In this document: positions 26,778-36,681 of the stretch, piece after piece
How the letters are laid out: every line of letters starts with the position of its first letter
How positions within the stretch are numbered: position 1 is the first letter of the stretch
Assembly: GCA_963771005.1 (NCBI GenBank)
Contig: CAVYRO010000008.1
Coordinates: forward strand, 558,001-622,000
From: DASQZK01 sp963771005
GTDB lineage: Bacteria > Bacteroidota > Bacteroidia > Bacteroidales > GCA-2748055
Length of the DNA: 64,000 nt
Direction of reading: 5' to 3'
Program-made: the position numbers and the translations under genes
The notes under the pieces: generated by a model
Seen by the model: the letters and a program-made list of their open reading frames with translations, nothing else
Database searches by the model: none
Told to the model about the DNA's origin: nothing

Positions 26778-29700
26778 TTAGAAATTAACCCTGAGATTAA
26801 CACCGTAGGTTCGTGTTGAAGGCAATGAAAGTGCTTCAATACCTGTGGCGGCGCCGCTTGTATTAGGAGCCGATTCAGGTGAAATACCCATTCCCTGCAT
26901 ATGTTGTTCAAGGTAAGCCAGATTCCTTCCGATGAGACTGATCGTCAATCCTGCGAAAGGAGTCTTTTTCAACACCGAGGGGTTGAAATTATAGCTAAGA
27001 ACGACTTCTCTCAGGCTGATGTAACTACCGTCGAGTACCATTTCCTCACCAATTTCACTCCAGGCCCTGTTAGCCCAAAGGGTCTGACCATCGGCAGCGA
27101 CGTCGTTCGTCTTATAACCTGTGACATTACCTTCTGCGTCAACGATCTCGTTAACTCCCGGAAGCACACCAACAAGTGGAAGCTGGTTGCCGGCCTCATC
27201 CGTATCCTGGGGCCGTCTGCCCCATGTGGTCCAGATTCCGGTACCTTTGGCGGTCATCTGGTACTTTGTGGATGAAGATAATTCGCCACCTTGTACGAAA
27301 TCGAGCAGGACGTTCAGAGAAAATCCCTTGAATGAGATCGTGTTGTTCAAACCTCCGATCCAGTCGGGAGTGATATTTCCCAGAACGCTCTGTGTGGATT
27401 CCCTTACATACCCTCCGCCATCATTTACGATATACTCTCCGGCATATTCGCCGGCAGATGCAGGGGCACGTTTGTAAGCGTAACCCACGATATCACCGTA
27501 AGGGTGACCCGGTCTTGCTTCAATATGGTTCGGATAAGAATCGCCTATCAGTGTGTAAGTTTCCACACCTGGGGAAAGCTCAATGACTTCTGAATGGTTT
27601 CTTGCATAATTAAACGAAATATCCCATCTGAAACCACTGCTTGTTGCAACAGGAGCGGCATTAAAGGTAAGTTCCAGTCCTTTATTGGCGACCTTACCGG
27701 CATTTATCACAACACTGCTGTAACCGCTCGCGTTCGATATGGTTGTCGGCAGGATCTGGTTTGTGGTATAACCGTCATAATACGTGACGTCGAAGGCTAA
27801 TCTGTTCTGTAAGAATCTCAGGTCGGCGCCGACTTCCCATGAAGTGGTCAACTCATTCTTCAGGTTGAACAGCGGTATCTGCGAATTCTTTGAAGCATAA
27901 CTCAAACCGTTCCAGCCTGTGGAATATAAATTGTAACCGTTTTGTGTAAGGTAAGGATCCGAGTCGTTTCCAACCTGTGCCCATGAAGCTCTTATTTTAC
28001 CGAAGGATAGAATATTCTTCGGGAGTGAACTGAAGGCTTCGGAGAATATAAAACTGGTACTTACAGATGGATAGAAGAAAGACTGATCGTGGATTCCCAG
28101 AGCGGAAGACCAGTCGTTACGACCTGTAACATCTAAAAAAAGATATTCTTTATAAGCAACCTGTCCTGTGAAGAAAACAGACTGAACCTCTTTGTCGGCG
28201 ATTCCGGCATCCGCACGAATATCCTGTGCGTTGGAAATAAAATATACATCAGGCGCTTTGAATACACGTCCGTCGATCGATGAACTCTGCCATTTCCGGG
28301 AAACGATTTCTGATCCAAGGCTTCCGGACAGGTTAAGGGAACTTGAAACCGCTTTATGGGCCGTCATGATGGCATTGGCATTGATTACGTTCGACCTTCT
28401 GACATTCTGTGTCAAACGACCCTTTGAATTATCCGCCCCGTTTGCGCCGATCGGCCATTTTCTCTCAAGGGTCTGAGTATAAATGTCAGCACCGACCTGA
28501 CCAACAAGATCCAACCAGCTGGCAATCTTCAGGTTCGCCGAGGCATAACCAAGGAGACGGTCTTTCTTATCATCATTTTTCAACGCATCTACAACATAGT
28601 AAGGGTTATTACTTATACCAGGCCAACGACCCCTTTCACCGGTCTGATCATAATACTGTTTCAGAAAATCGAGAGGCACATAACGACCCATAATGGCAAG
28701 GTCATACACAACGTTCTCCGAGGTTGTGGAACCCAGAACCGGGCGTTGATGGCCTTCATCATGAATGTAATTGACCTTGGCGTCAAAGGACAAAAAATCA
28801 CTGACCTTTGTTGTGGTTCTCAAGGCTATATTCTGATTTGAGATTTTATGATTGGGCATTATGCCGTGTGCCCATGTATTGCCGATGGATAACCTGGCAG
28901 TGGAATTTTCATTACCGCCAGTGATGGCAATCGTATTTTGGTTCGACATACCGAGATCATAGAAATCTCTTACGTTATTCGGATCCTGAGGCAGAAGTTT
29001 CAAAAGCGATATGGTTGTATCACCCGGCATAACGAAGGGATTGATTACGGTTCTTCTTCCGTCGAGGGGGGGACCCCAGCTATCTCCGTGCCATGTGGGC
29101 AAATTTTCATAAAAATGGCCGCTTCCCGGAGGAACTTCCAAGGTGTAATCAGGATATATGTTGGTTTCTTCATATCCTGTGGAATATTTATTTTGGAAGG
29201 TCGGAACCTGGTTGATAACATCAACCGAGAAATTTGAATTAATTTCTACGCCGATCCCGGATCTGCGGGAGCCTGTTTTTGTTGTGATCATGATCACACC
29301 GTTACTACCACGGGAACCATAGAGTGCAGTAGCATTTGGACCCTTCAGCACAGAGACGGACTCAATATCGTTGGGATTGAGATCACCGATGCCATCACCA
29401 TAGTCAAGATCGCCCCATAAACCGCCTGAACTGTGACTGTCATTGGAGATGGCTACTCCATCGACTACATATAATGGCTGGTTATTTTGGGTAAGTGAGC
29501 TGTTACCACGGATGGTTACATTTGTAGATCCGCCAATACCACTGGAGGTTTTCGAAACCTGTAGCCCGGATACTTTACCGGTCAGGAAGTTACTGATACT
29601 CAACTCCCTTGCCCCGGACAATTCATCCTGTTGCAATTCCTGCGCTGAATAACCGAGAGCCTTTGTCTGTCTCTTGATACCAAGAGCCGTAACAGTAACC

Positions 29701-30017
29701 TCTTCCAGTTCTTCAGAGGATGATTGCATGGCAACATCGATTATTCTTTGTCCTCCGATGGTAACGCTCTGCGGTTCCATCCCAACAAAAGAAAAATCAA
29801 GCGTGGTTGCTTCTGCAGGAACGTCTAATGTATACTTTCCTTCAACATTAGTAATTGTTCCCAGACCTGCGTACCCTTGAACCGTAACGTTGACACCTGG
29901 CATAGGCATCCCATCCTCAGCAGAGGTTACCGTACCGGTCAGAGTGCGGTTCTGCGCGAATGTAATTCCCAGTATTGTCACAATAAGGGTAAATGTTAAG
30001 AATAGCTTTTTTTTCAT
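26778..30017 (-). CDS. SusC/RagA-family TonB-linked outer-membrane channel
   Basis: 1079-residue TonB-dependent transporter. After the signal peptide (to about residue 21) comes a carboxypeptidase-regulatory-like beta domain (about 24-100), then the EEVTVTALGIKRQTKALGYS box typical of SusC, a plug domain with VSGLQVSKTSSGIGGSTNVTIRG and PLYVVDGVAI, SVSVLKGPNATALYGSRGSNG and a beta-barrel ending in an aromatic residue (GVNLRVNF). It imports the ligand delivered by SusD using TonB energy. Upstream are 568 bp of AT-rich DNA with two hairpins and no gene. Confidence 0.95.
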   Translation of the reverse strand: MKKKLFLTFTLIVTILGITFAQNRTLTGTVTSAEDGMPMPGVNVTVQGYAGLGTITNVEGKYTLDVPAEATTLDFSFVGMEPQSVTIGGQRIIDVAMQSSSEELEEVTVTALGIKRQTKALGYSAQELQQDELSGARELSISNFLTGKVSGLQVSKTSSGIGGSTNVTIRGNSSLTQNNQPLYVVDGVAISNDSHSSGGLWGDLDYGDGIGDLNPNDIESVSVLKGPNATALYGSRGSNGVIMITTKTGSRRSGIGVEINSNFSVDVINQVPTFQNKYSTGYEETNIYPDYTLEVPPGSGHFYENLPTWHGDSWGPPLDGRRTVINPFVMPGDTTISLLKLLPQDPNNVRDFYDLGMSNQNTIAITGGNENSTARLSIGNTWAHGIMPNHKISNQNIALRTTTKVSDFLSFDAKVNYIHDEGHQRPVLGSTTSENVVYDLAIMGRYVPLDFLKQYYDQTGERGRWPGISNNPYYVVDALKNDDKKDRLLGYASANLKIASWLDLVGQVGADIYTQTLERKWPIGANGADNSKGRLTQNVRRSNVINANAIMTAHKAVSSSLNLSGSLGSEIVSRKWQSSSIDGRVFKAPDVYFISNAQDIRADAGIADKEVQSVFFTGQVAYKEYLFLDVTGRNDWSSALGIHDQSFFYPSVSTSFIFSEAFSSLPKNILSFGKIRASWAQVGNDSDPYLTQNGYNLYSTGWNGLSYASKNSQIPLFNLKNELTTSWEVGADLRFLQNRLAFDVTYYDGYTTNQILPTTISNASGYSSVVINAGKVANKGLELTFNAAPVATSSGFRWDISFNYARNHSEVIELSPGVETYTLIGDSYPNHIEARPGHPYGDIVGYAYKRAPASAGEYAGEYIVNDGGGYVRESTQSVLGNITPDWIGGLNNTISFKGFSLNVLLDFVQGGELSSSTKYQMTAKGTGIWTTWGRRPQDTDEAGNQLPLVGVLPGVNEIVDAEGNVTGYKTNDVAADGQTLWANRAWSEIGEEMVLDGSYISLREVVLSYNFNPSVLKKTPFAGLTISLIGRNLAYLEQHMQGMGISPESAPNTSGAATGIEALSLPSTRTYGVNLRVNF

Positions 30018-30585
30018 AGAAAAGTAGTTTAATTGGTTGATTAAAGTTTTACATGTTTCTCAATTTGATGAAAATTGCTCATAAAAGAAATATTAAAAGT
30101 GAATTTAGGGGTTTTGCATTTACGTATCATTATCTAAAAAGTACTTTTATCTTTTGTTTCATTTTTATTGCAATAAAAATAAGAAAAAAATTTTAAAACA
30201 AAACTAAAAGAAAAAAATCTTTCTCCATAACACTAAAAAAAATCTTTTTTACAGTTTAAATAAGTAAATATCGAAACTCCGAAAGTAAGTAATAATAAAA
30301 ATAAGACGATTTTGTTGGGAAAAATAAGACACAAAGTGCTGTGTGCTGTGAAACGACGGATCGAAATTACAACCCTATACCCTGGTCTTTACAGACCAGG
30401 AAGGATGAAAAAGGTTTTAAAAGCTGCATAGGCATTCCCTCATTCAAAATCAATCTTCTTCCTTCCGGTTATTTTGAATATTTAGTAGTACACTAACAAA
30501 CAGGAAGGAAAATTGTTGGTTAAGCCCGTGTCTTTGAGGATCCGCAACAAAAAGGCTTATGCATTTCGAACTGGGTTGTTACGGG
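30018..30585. other. Intergenic region upstream of susC with two inverted repeats
   Basis: AT-rich leader region of susC. At 30381-30400 is a perfect hairpin, CCTGGTCT and AGACCAGG around TTAC. At 30442-30450 and 30471-30479 ATTCAAAAT pairs with ATTTTGAAT. The hairpins lie after the PfkB kinase stop and could end its transcript, although no clear T-run follows. No exact TTTG-N19-TAnnTTTG promoter for susC was found. Confidence 0.5.
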
Positions 30586-31533
30586 TCAAATCCTGACACC
30601 GAATTTTTTTAGAGCCGTTTTCCGGAACTCGAGGGTATCTGAAAAAGCTGCCGTTCCACCGGATGCGGTCGTTGAAACCGCCCCGGTGAGATTGCCGAAT
30701 CGCTGGCATTCCTCTACAGAGGCGCCCGAAATGAATTTATGAATGAATCCGGCATTGAAACTGTCACCTGCGCCAATGGCGTCTACTACATTCTCATTCA
30801 GGAATGCGGGTACGTCCAAAAGCACGTCCCGGTGAACGACAATCGATCCCTTGTTACTTCGCTTGATCACCAGGATATTGACATAGGGTTTGATCGCTTC
30901 AATAGCGTCATTGAGATTATCTTTGTCTGTAAGTTGCATGAGTTCGTTCTCATTGGGAAGGAAAACATCCACCAGGGGAAGGATGGCGGTAAAGTCCAGA
31001 TCCCAGATTTCTTCAGGGTCCCATTGCATATCGAAAGAAGTCGTTAGCCCGTTGTTTTTTGCCAGGCGGAAAAGATTGCCCAGGTCCTTCCTCATTCCGG
31101 GCTGCAGGAAATAGGAGGAAAAATGCAGATGCCCGGCTTTTTTCAGGTCCTCCCCGGAAATATCTGTAAGGATGAGATTGTCCATGGCTCCGGGATAGGT
31201 GGTATTTGCCCGGTCCTCCGCAATATTCAGGATGATGGTTGCACCTGTGCCGGCTGAAGTATCCATTTTTACCATGGAAGTGTCGACTCTGTTTTTCTGA
31301 AGGCTTTCCAGAACTACCTCGCCGAATTTATCCTTCCCGATCCTTCCAATAAAGGCTACTTTAGAACCCAGGCTCGAGATATTGCTTGCAAAAATGGCGG
31401 AAGAACTGCCCAGGGTCAGAGTCATTTTACGGGCCAGTACCTCTTTCCCGACTTCCGGAAATTTTTCGATCTGATCGAGAATAAGATCGACGTTCAGTTC
31501 ACCAACGACAATAATATCATACAACTTACTCAT
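30586..31533 (-). CDS. PfkB-family sugar kinase
   Basis: 315-residue ribokinase/PfkB kinase. The catalytic Asp is in DAIGAGDSFNAGF; the N-terminal VVGELNVDLILDQI and LGSSSAIFASNISSLG blocks are family hallmarks. The start at 31533 is preferred because GGCAGGAAG stands directly before the ATG; the longer frame to 31602 would overlap the next gene and adds a tyrosine-rich stretch. The substrate is not clear: tagatose-6-phosphate (to complete the AgaS-AgaY route) or 2-keto-3-deoxygluconate (from uronate released by GH88) are the two candidates that the neighbourhood suggests. It follows the DUF4832-type gene by 58 bp. Confidence 0.85.
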   Translation of the reverse strand: MSKLYDIIVVGELNVDLILDQIEKFPEVGKEVLARKMTLTLGSSSAIFASNISSLGSKVAFIGRIGKDKFGEVVLESLQKNRVDTSMVKMDTSAGTGATIILNIAEDRANTTYPGAMDNLILTDISGEDLKKAGHLHFSSYFLQPGMRKDLGNLFRLAKNNGLTTSFDMQWDPEEIWDLDFTAILPLVDVFLPNENELMQLTDKDNLNDAIEAIKPYVNILVIKRSNKGSIVVHRDVLLDVPAFLNENVVDAIGAGDSFNAGFIHKFISGASVEECQRFGNLTGAVSTTASGGTAAFSDTLEFRKTALKKFGVRI

Positions 31534-31591
31534 CTTCCTGCCTGCATTATAGATGTATATATAATAAGGTATATATTCCAGTTGAACCTGA

Positions 31592-33046
31592 TCACTCTTC
31601 AACTTTCACAGTCCCAAGCTGGTACCATCCGTCATCCGTCCTTCCATCGATGGCCAGCATAACCCTCGGTTTATGCATCATCCGGTCGACGAGAGCGATT
31701 TGCACATCATACGTTCCCGGGGGCATATCGAGGGGGATAAAAATGGCATCGTCGAATACGATATCGCCCGGGAGCCATTTACGGATCTCTTCATTCATAA
31801 CGAATACTGTTTCTCCCTGTTTGGATTTCAGACGGATGGACGGGATAAAATCCTTATAACAGGGGGCTACACCCTTGTTTTCCCACCAGGAGGTAAAGGG
31901 CATTTTCCCGTTCTGATGTACCGTTTCCGGGTAGGTAAAACGTCTCAGCACGAAACGGTATCCCATTTTTTTCAGCCAGTCATCCACCAGGTCCTTCCAT
32001 TCATCGGGTACCGGTGATGATTTGGCGTTGAATGATGACATATGCCATTTCAGAGACTGGTCAAAAATATATTTTACGTCGTCCCTGTCATATTTTTCAT
32101 GCTCTTTCCAGCTGAGAAAAGTTCCACAGATCTCAAAACTTATGGGTGATGTTTTCCAATCGTCCTGGACATTCTCATTAATGATCTCCCGCGGGTAGAA
32201 ATCGAGCATATGTGTCCAGCCATTCTGCTCATTTGCCCAGAAGCCCAGATCGCCGATACAGTCAACTCTCCAACCCACAGTGATCTTTGAATCGGCATAC
32301 ATGTTGGTTTTCCGGTCCATCAGCAAAGCGATGATTGGTGTTTTCCTGAAAGATTCGGTATAGGCATCGACCAGAGCTTCCCTGGCTGTCCGGCTGAGCA
32401 ATTCCGAACCGGCTCCTTCACCCCACGCACCGACGATCGAAAGATCAATGGCTTCCAGGTCGGGATGACCGTCATACCGCATACCCAGGGCACGGATCAT
32501 TCCACCGAAATATTCCGCATACCGGGGATCTTCCGGATCTACCACCCATTTATTTACAGGGTTGTTGTATTTCCAGTTCTTTTCGGGTCCCACCATTTTG
32601 CGGTACCATTCGGGTACGTCCCTCTGGTTGCCCGTTCCGTACGGGGCAATCCGGAGCAACAGGGTCTGCTGCCTTCGCTCCGCTGTTGCAAGTGCCTTGT
32701 CGAGTAGGTCCCAGTTGTATTTTCCCTGTTCAGGTTCAATAAATTTCCAGTAAACGCGCAGGTAGGCAATGGTGGTTGCGGGGTAGTCCTTATTTGTAAG
32801 ATCGCCGCTGAAAGACTGGTATTCGATCGGGAATCCTTCAGTCCATCCTTTTCCCGGATTCAGCGTGTCACCGTTAAACCTCTGAAAGGTCATAAACCCC
32901 ATTCCGGGGTTATTAAGGACCTCATCCGTTTCCGTTGGTTTTATGATTGTTAATCCGTCCGGATTTTGAGCATTCCCGGTAAGAGAAAGAAGTAATATCA
33001 AAATTGAAACCAGGACCGGAAGATTGTGAAGGATATTTCTTTTCAT
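31592..33046 (-). CDS. DUF4832-type exported protein, copy 1
   Basis: 484-residue secreted protein (signal peptide to about 26, LTGNAQ). The N-terminal 280 residues resemble a clan-A glycosidase barrel (NPGMGFMTFQRFNGD, AYLRVYWKFIEPEQGKYNWDLLDKALA, LLLRIAPYGTG, DLSIVGAWGEGAGSE), and the C-terminal part (MGYRFVLRRFTYPETV, WWENKGVAPCYKDF, PPGTYDVQIALVD) is a beta domain, matching the DUF4874-DUF4832 layout as I know it. Function unknown; a glycoside hydrolase is plausible and the Glu of AWGEG and EP could be catalytic. A close paralogue is at 34935. Each copy is divergent from a transglutaminase-like gene. Confidence 0.75.
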   Translation of the reverse strand: MKRNILHNLPVLVSILILLLSLTGNAQNPDGLTIIKPTETDEVLNNPGMGFMTFQRFNGDTLNPGKGWTEGFPIEYQSFSGDLTNKDYPATTIAYLRVYWKFIEPEQGKYNWDLLDKALATAERRQQTLLLRIAPYGTGNQRDVPEWYRKMVGPEKNWKYNNPVNKWVVDPEDPRYAEYFGGMIRALGMRYDGHPDLEAIDLSIVGAWGEGAGSELLSRTAREALVDAYTESFRKTPIIALLMDRKTNMYADSKITVGWRVDCIGDLGFWANEQNGWTHMLDFYPREIINENVQDDWKTSPISFEICGTFLSWKEHEKYDRDDVKYIFDQSLKWHMSSFNAKSSPVPDEWKDLVDDWLKKMGYRFVLRRFTYPETVHQNGKMPFTSWWENKGVAPCYKDFIPSIRLKSKQGETVFVMNEEIRKWLPGDIVFDDAIFIPLDMPPGTYDVQIALVDRMMHKPRVMLAIDGRTDDGWYQLGTVKVEE

Positions 33047-33276
33047 AACTGGAATAATTAAACAAGGATGGTATTCTGAAATTCAGATTTCATTCTCCAA
33101 ACCCAAAATTAAAGAAAAATTTTATTACTGTAAGGTTTTGTTAAATGTTTTTTATTGAAATCTTTTATATAATAAGGATTAAATAATGAAATGAAAGATT
33201 TTTGCCCACAATAGAATTTTCCTTGATTTAAATAAAGCATATTTCAGCTTCGCTCAACATTTCGTCTACCGTCGTA

Positions 33277-33700
33277 TTCTCTTCACTTTCGCCTTTCGCC
33301 TTTCTAATTTCACCTTGTCCGTTCCCTGGTCAGACTCCATTTCGGCTTCTACGACCGCGGACCTGCCTTTAAATCATGAACGGTTCGGCTACGCTCTCCG
33401 ACCGGCATCATTCTCTTTAATGAAGCATGTTTCGACTTCGCTCAACATTTCGTCTACCCTTGTACTCTCTTACTCTCTCAACATTTCGTCTACCGTCGTA
33501 CTCTCGTATTATCTTCACTTTCGCCTTTCACCTTTCTAATTTCACCTTGTTCTCCTACTCTCTTCACTTTCGCCTTTCGCCTTTCTAATTTCACCTTGTT
33601 CCCGTATTCTCTTCACTTTCGCCTTTCTAATTTCTAATTTCGCCTTGTTCCCGTATTCTCTTCACCTTCGCCTTTCGCCTTTCTAATTTCACCTTGCGTA
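33277..33700. repeat. Repeat-rich upstream region with 49-bp array
   Basis: CTTTCGCCTTTCTAATTTCA-type units recur; the marker CCTTGT or CCTTGC starts at 33545, 33594, 33643 and 33692, a 49-bp period. Between 33377 and 33408 is an inverted copy of the ACGGTTCGGCTACGCTC core of the 200-bp array at 47612, and TTTCGACTTCGCTCAACATT occurs twice near 33430. No gene. Confidence 0.85.
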
Positions 33701-33727
33701 CCGCCGGGAGTTGGCATAACATAAGGT

Positions 33728-33758
33728 TTTGATGAATGAAAATTATTGTTTACTTTTA
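33728..33758 (+). promoter_or_regulatory. Promoter of transglutaminase-like gene copy 1
   Basis: TTTG (33728-33731), 19 bases, TACTTTTA (33751-33758), seven of eight matches to the Bacteroidota -7 box. It lies 23 bp before the ATG. The surrounding 40 bp, starting with ATAAGGTTTTGA and ending TTTACTTTTATCA, is repeated before the second copy. Confidence 0.65.
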
Positions 33759-33781
33759 TCATCATAATAAAACATAATGAA

Positions 33782-34885
33782 ATGAAAGTAAATCTGATCG
33801 TCCTGGTATTTGGAATGCTGCTTATGAGCTGCACCTCCAGGAATTATCATACGGTGAAGGTGGATAATCCCGAATTCAGACCGAATGTTGAATTCAGCCA
33901 CTATGAAGACCTGAATTCTCCCAAGTTCAGCCATTTCATTGAAAAATACCAGCTTGACACGCTTTTCCACGGAGAGAAGGATGAGTTTAAACGGATGCTC
34001 TTGATCCGGCACTGGATTAGATCCGTGATATCAATCAATGACTTCAGCCGTCATTACAGCGGAGATGGATATGTGGAAGGAATCCTGGATGCAGCCCTCA
34101 AAGGTGAAGGATTCCATTGCGGCCATTTTATGAAAGTACAGAACGGCCTGATGAATGCATACGGTTATGTCACCCGCACCCTTGGTGCCGGCCCCGGCGT
34201 CAAGGAAGGACCCGACGGCCACCATGGCATCGATGAGATCTGGTCAAACGAATTTCAGAAATGGTTCCTTTCCGATGCCAAATACGATCACCATTTTGAA
34301 AAGAATGGTATTCCCCTTTCCGCGCTTGAAGTCCGGAATGAATACCTGAAAAATAAGGCTGCCGATGTGGTCATGGTAAACGGACCCGGACGGGTTCCCT
34401 GCGAGTTCGATTCACTTTACCAGACGAGTAAGGAACGTTTTGCGCAGACCTACACCTGGATCGAGTGGCATACCAATAATAATATGTGTACTGTATGGCC
34501 CAAATATGAAACCATGCTTACCCTTTATCAGGATGATTATTCAGAAAACCACACCTGGTTCTGGGACGGCAAACCTCATTGGGCATACAGCAAGCCTGAA
34601 TTCATGAGGCTCGTCCGGGATCCGGGCGTTATCTACTGGACACCCAACACAATCACTTCGAAGGCCGTGGTTGATGGAAACCAGGCTCATATCGATATTA
34701 CCTCCCAGACCCCGAATTTGGCGGAATATCAGGTGAAAAAGGAACCCGGAGGGGAGTGGGTGAAAACGGATACCGCCATTGATATGAAGCTGAAAGGCGA
34801 GCGTCAGGAGCTAATTTTCAGGGCTGTCAATGCGGCCGGAGTGCCCGGTCCCGAACACAGGATCGTCTTCGAAAGGGATAAATAA
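33782..34885 (+). CDS. Transglutaminase-like lipoprotein, copy 1 (intact)
   Basis: 367-residue lipoprotein (LLMSC lipobox, Cys 17) with a transglutaminase/papain-like core. The triad is apparent: Cys113 in GFHCGHF, His148 in DGHHGIDEIW and Asp165 in FLSDAKYDHHF. The last 90 residues are a beta domain (TITSKAVVDGNQAHIDITSQTPNL). The fold includes cysteine proteases, peptide N-glycanases and crosslinking enzymes; here an exported hydrolase acting on glycopeptide or peptide is a guess. ATG at 33782 is chosen because the signal peptide starts there and a promoter lies just upstream. The gene is convergent with DUF4832 copy 2 (49 bp gap) and divergent from copy 1. Confidence 0.78.
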   Translation: MKVNLIVLVFGMLLMSCTSRNYHTVKVDNPEFRPNVEFSHYEDLNSPKFSHFIEKYQLDTLFHGEKDEFKRMLLIRHWIRSVISINDFSRHYSGDGYVEGILDAALKGEGFHCGHFMKVQNGLMNAYGYVTRTLGAGPGVKEGPDGHHGIDEIWSNEFQKWFLSDAKYDHHFEKNGIPLSALEVRNEYLKNKAADVVMVNGPGRVPCEFDSLYQTSKERFAQTYTWIEWHTNNNMCTVWPKYETMLTLYQDDYSENHTWFWDGKPHWAYSKPEFMRLVRDPGVIYWTPNTITSKAVVDGNQAHIDITSQTPNLAEYQVKKEPGGEWVKTDTAIDMKLKGERQELIFRAVNAAGVPGPEHRIVFERDK

Positions 34886-34934
34886 TCTATATATATTATA
34901 ATGGAGTGCAGACGGCAGATCCGTGCCTTCCCTC

Positions 34935-36380
34935 TCATTTCGCCACTTCGACCGTGCCCAGGGAATACCAACCGTCATCACGTATTCCTTCGATAGCGAT
35001 CTTTACTGCAGGCTTGCGGTCTACCGGATCAAGGATGGCCACTTCAACCTCATATTTTCCGGGTGTGGCTTTCAGTGGGATGAAGATATCATCGTCAAAA
35101 ACAATATCACCAGGCATCCATTGGGTCAGGTTTGCGCAAGTTGGGAAAAGATAATTTTCCTTTCCATTGGTCAGTCTGAGAGCCAGGGTATAATACCGGT
35201 AAATGGGTGCCACGCCTTTGTTTTCCCACCAGGTCTGAAATGGCATTTTTTCGTTCACTCTTACAGTATCCGGATAAGCCAGTCTTCTCAATACAAACCG
35301 GTATCCCATTTTTTTGAGCCATTCATCCATTAGGGGCTCCCATTCTTCAGGCACGGGCGAAGATTTTGCATTGAAGGAAGAAATGTGCCATTTCAGGCTC
35401 TGGTCGATGATATATTGAACGTCATCCTTGTCGTAACCCTCGTGTTTCTGCCAATACCCGCAGGTACCGCAGATCTCGAAGGTCACCGGTGCGGATTTCC
35501 ATGCATCGCTCATCCCGTCATTGACAATGGCTCTCGGGTAATAATCATACATGTGTGTCCAGCCGTTCTGTTCATCAGCCCAGAACCCCAGGTCACCAAG
35601 ACAATCCTGCCTCCAGCCGGCATTTGTCTTCGATCTCAGGTATTCCACTGATTTCTCACCCGTAAGGAGGGCTATTAGCGGTGTTTCTTTAAACGACTCG
35701 ATATAAGCATCCATCAGTTTATGCATGGTTCCTTCGGAAAGTAAATTTGTTCCGCCCCCCTCCCCGGCCCAGCCCACTATGGAAAGATCGATACTTTCAA
35801 GGTCGGGATGCCCGTCAAAATGTTTCCCCAAATCCCGGATCATATTTCCGAAACATTCGGCATACAGCGGGTTTTCCGGATCTACAGGCCATTTTTCATG
35901 TTTAAATTCCCTCTGTGGTCCTACCAGCTTACGGTACCATGCCGGCACATCATCCACGGGTCTCCCCTTATAAGGAGCGATACGCAGCATCAGGGTCTGC
36001 CCGTGCTCATGAGCCAGGGCCAACAGGCTGTCGATATAATCCCACCGGTATACGCCACGTTCCGGTTCAACCACACTCCAAAGGATCCGGAAGTAGGCTG
36101 TGGATGTCTGAGGATAATGGTCATTTTTCATATCATTGCCTGTATGCCTGAACTGTTCCGTATTTGCTTCACGCAATACATCCTGGTTGGGAGCCAGGTT
36201 ATCGCCGTTGAACATCTGGAAAGTATTGAAGCCGATTCCCGGGTTGATCAGAACATCATCCGTTTCTTTTGGTTTTATCACCGTAAGATAATCCGGATTC
36301 TGTGAGACTGAATTTAGGGAAGGAACGATCAGAAATACGGCTAAAATAAGCCACATGCCGTTTACATGGAATTTTTTCAT
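34935..36380 (-). CDS. DUF4832-type exported protein, copy 2
   Basis: 481-residue paralogue of the protein at 31592, alignable along its full length: IKPKETDDVLINPGIGFNTFQMFNGDNLAP, VEPERGVYRWDYIDSLLALA, LMLRIAPYKGRP, IDLSIVGWAGEGGGTN, WHISSFNAKSSPVPEEW, MGYRFVLRRLAYPDTV and TPGKYEVEVAILD. A signal peptide ends near residue 27. The glutamate in WAGEG is conserved between the copies, in keeping with a catalytic role if this is a glycosidase. It is divergent from the frameshifted transglutaminase-like gene at 36682, so the two-gene unit is duplicated in tandem. Confidence 0.75.
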   Translation of the reverse strand: MKKFHVNGMWLILAVFLIVPSLNSVSQNPDYLTVIKPKETDDVLINPGIGFNTFQMFNGDNLAPNQDVLREANTEQFRHTGNDMKNDHYPQTSTAYFRILWSVVEPERGVYRWDYIDSLLALAHEHGQTLMLRIAPYKGRPVDDVPAWYRKLVGPQREFKHEKWPVDPENPLYAECFGNMIRDLGKHFDGHPDLESIDLSIVGWAGEGGGTNLLSEGTMHKLMDAYIESFKETPLIALLTGEKSVEYLRSKTNAGWRQDCLGDLGFWADEQNGWTHMYDYYPRAIVNDGMSDAWKSAPVTFEICGTCGYWQKHEGYDKDDVQYIIDQSLKWHISSFNAKSSPVPEEWEPLMDEWLKKMGYRFVLRRLAYPDTVRVNEKMPFQTWWENKGVAPIYRYYTLALRLTNGKENYLFPTCANLTQWMPGDIVFDDDIFIPLKATPGKYEVEVAILDPVDRKPAVKIAIEGIRDDGWYSLGTVEVAK

Positions 36381-36451
36381 GAGCTAAAAAGATTAAAACA
36401 ATAGTAAAGGATGATTAATTCCGGTTAAAGATAAGATATATTTCATAAGGT

Positions 36452-36482
36452 TTTGACAAACAAATATTATTATTTACTTTTA
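36452..36482 (+). promoter_or_regulatory. Promoter of transglutaminase-like gene copy 2
   Basis: TTTG (36452-36455), 19 bases, TACTTTTA (36475-36482), the same spacing and boxes as at 33728. Here it is 200 bp before the ATG, so the transcript would have a leader of about 190 nt, in contrast with about 15 nt for copy 1. Confidence 0.6.
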
Positions 36483-36681
36483 TCAAACCCTAAATAGGAA
36501 TGGAAAGAATGATCCGGATAACAAGTAACAAAATCCGGTTAAATCCAAAATAGGTATTTTTCAAAATAACTAACTTTTTGTATATTAGATATATAAACAT
36601 TGTAATTTCATTGATATTTTCGATTTGATATTTGTGATTTTCAAAATAACTGGATTTCTTACAGCATTAAATAATAAGTTT

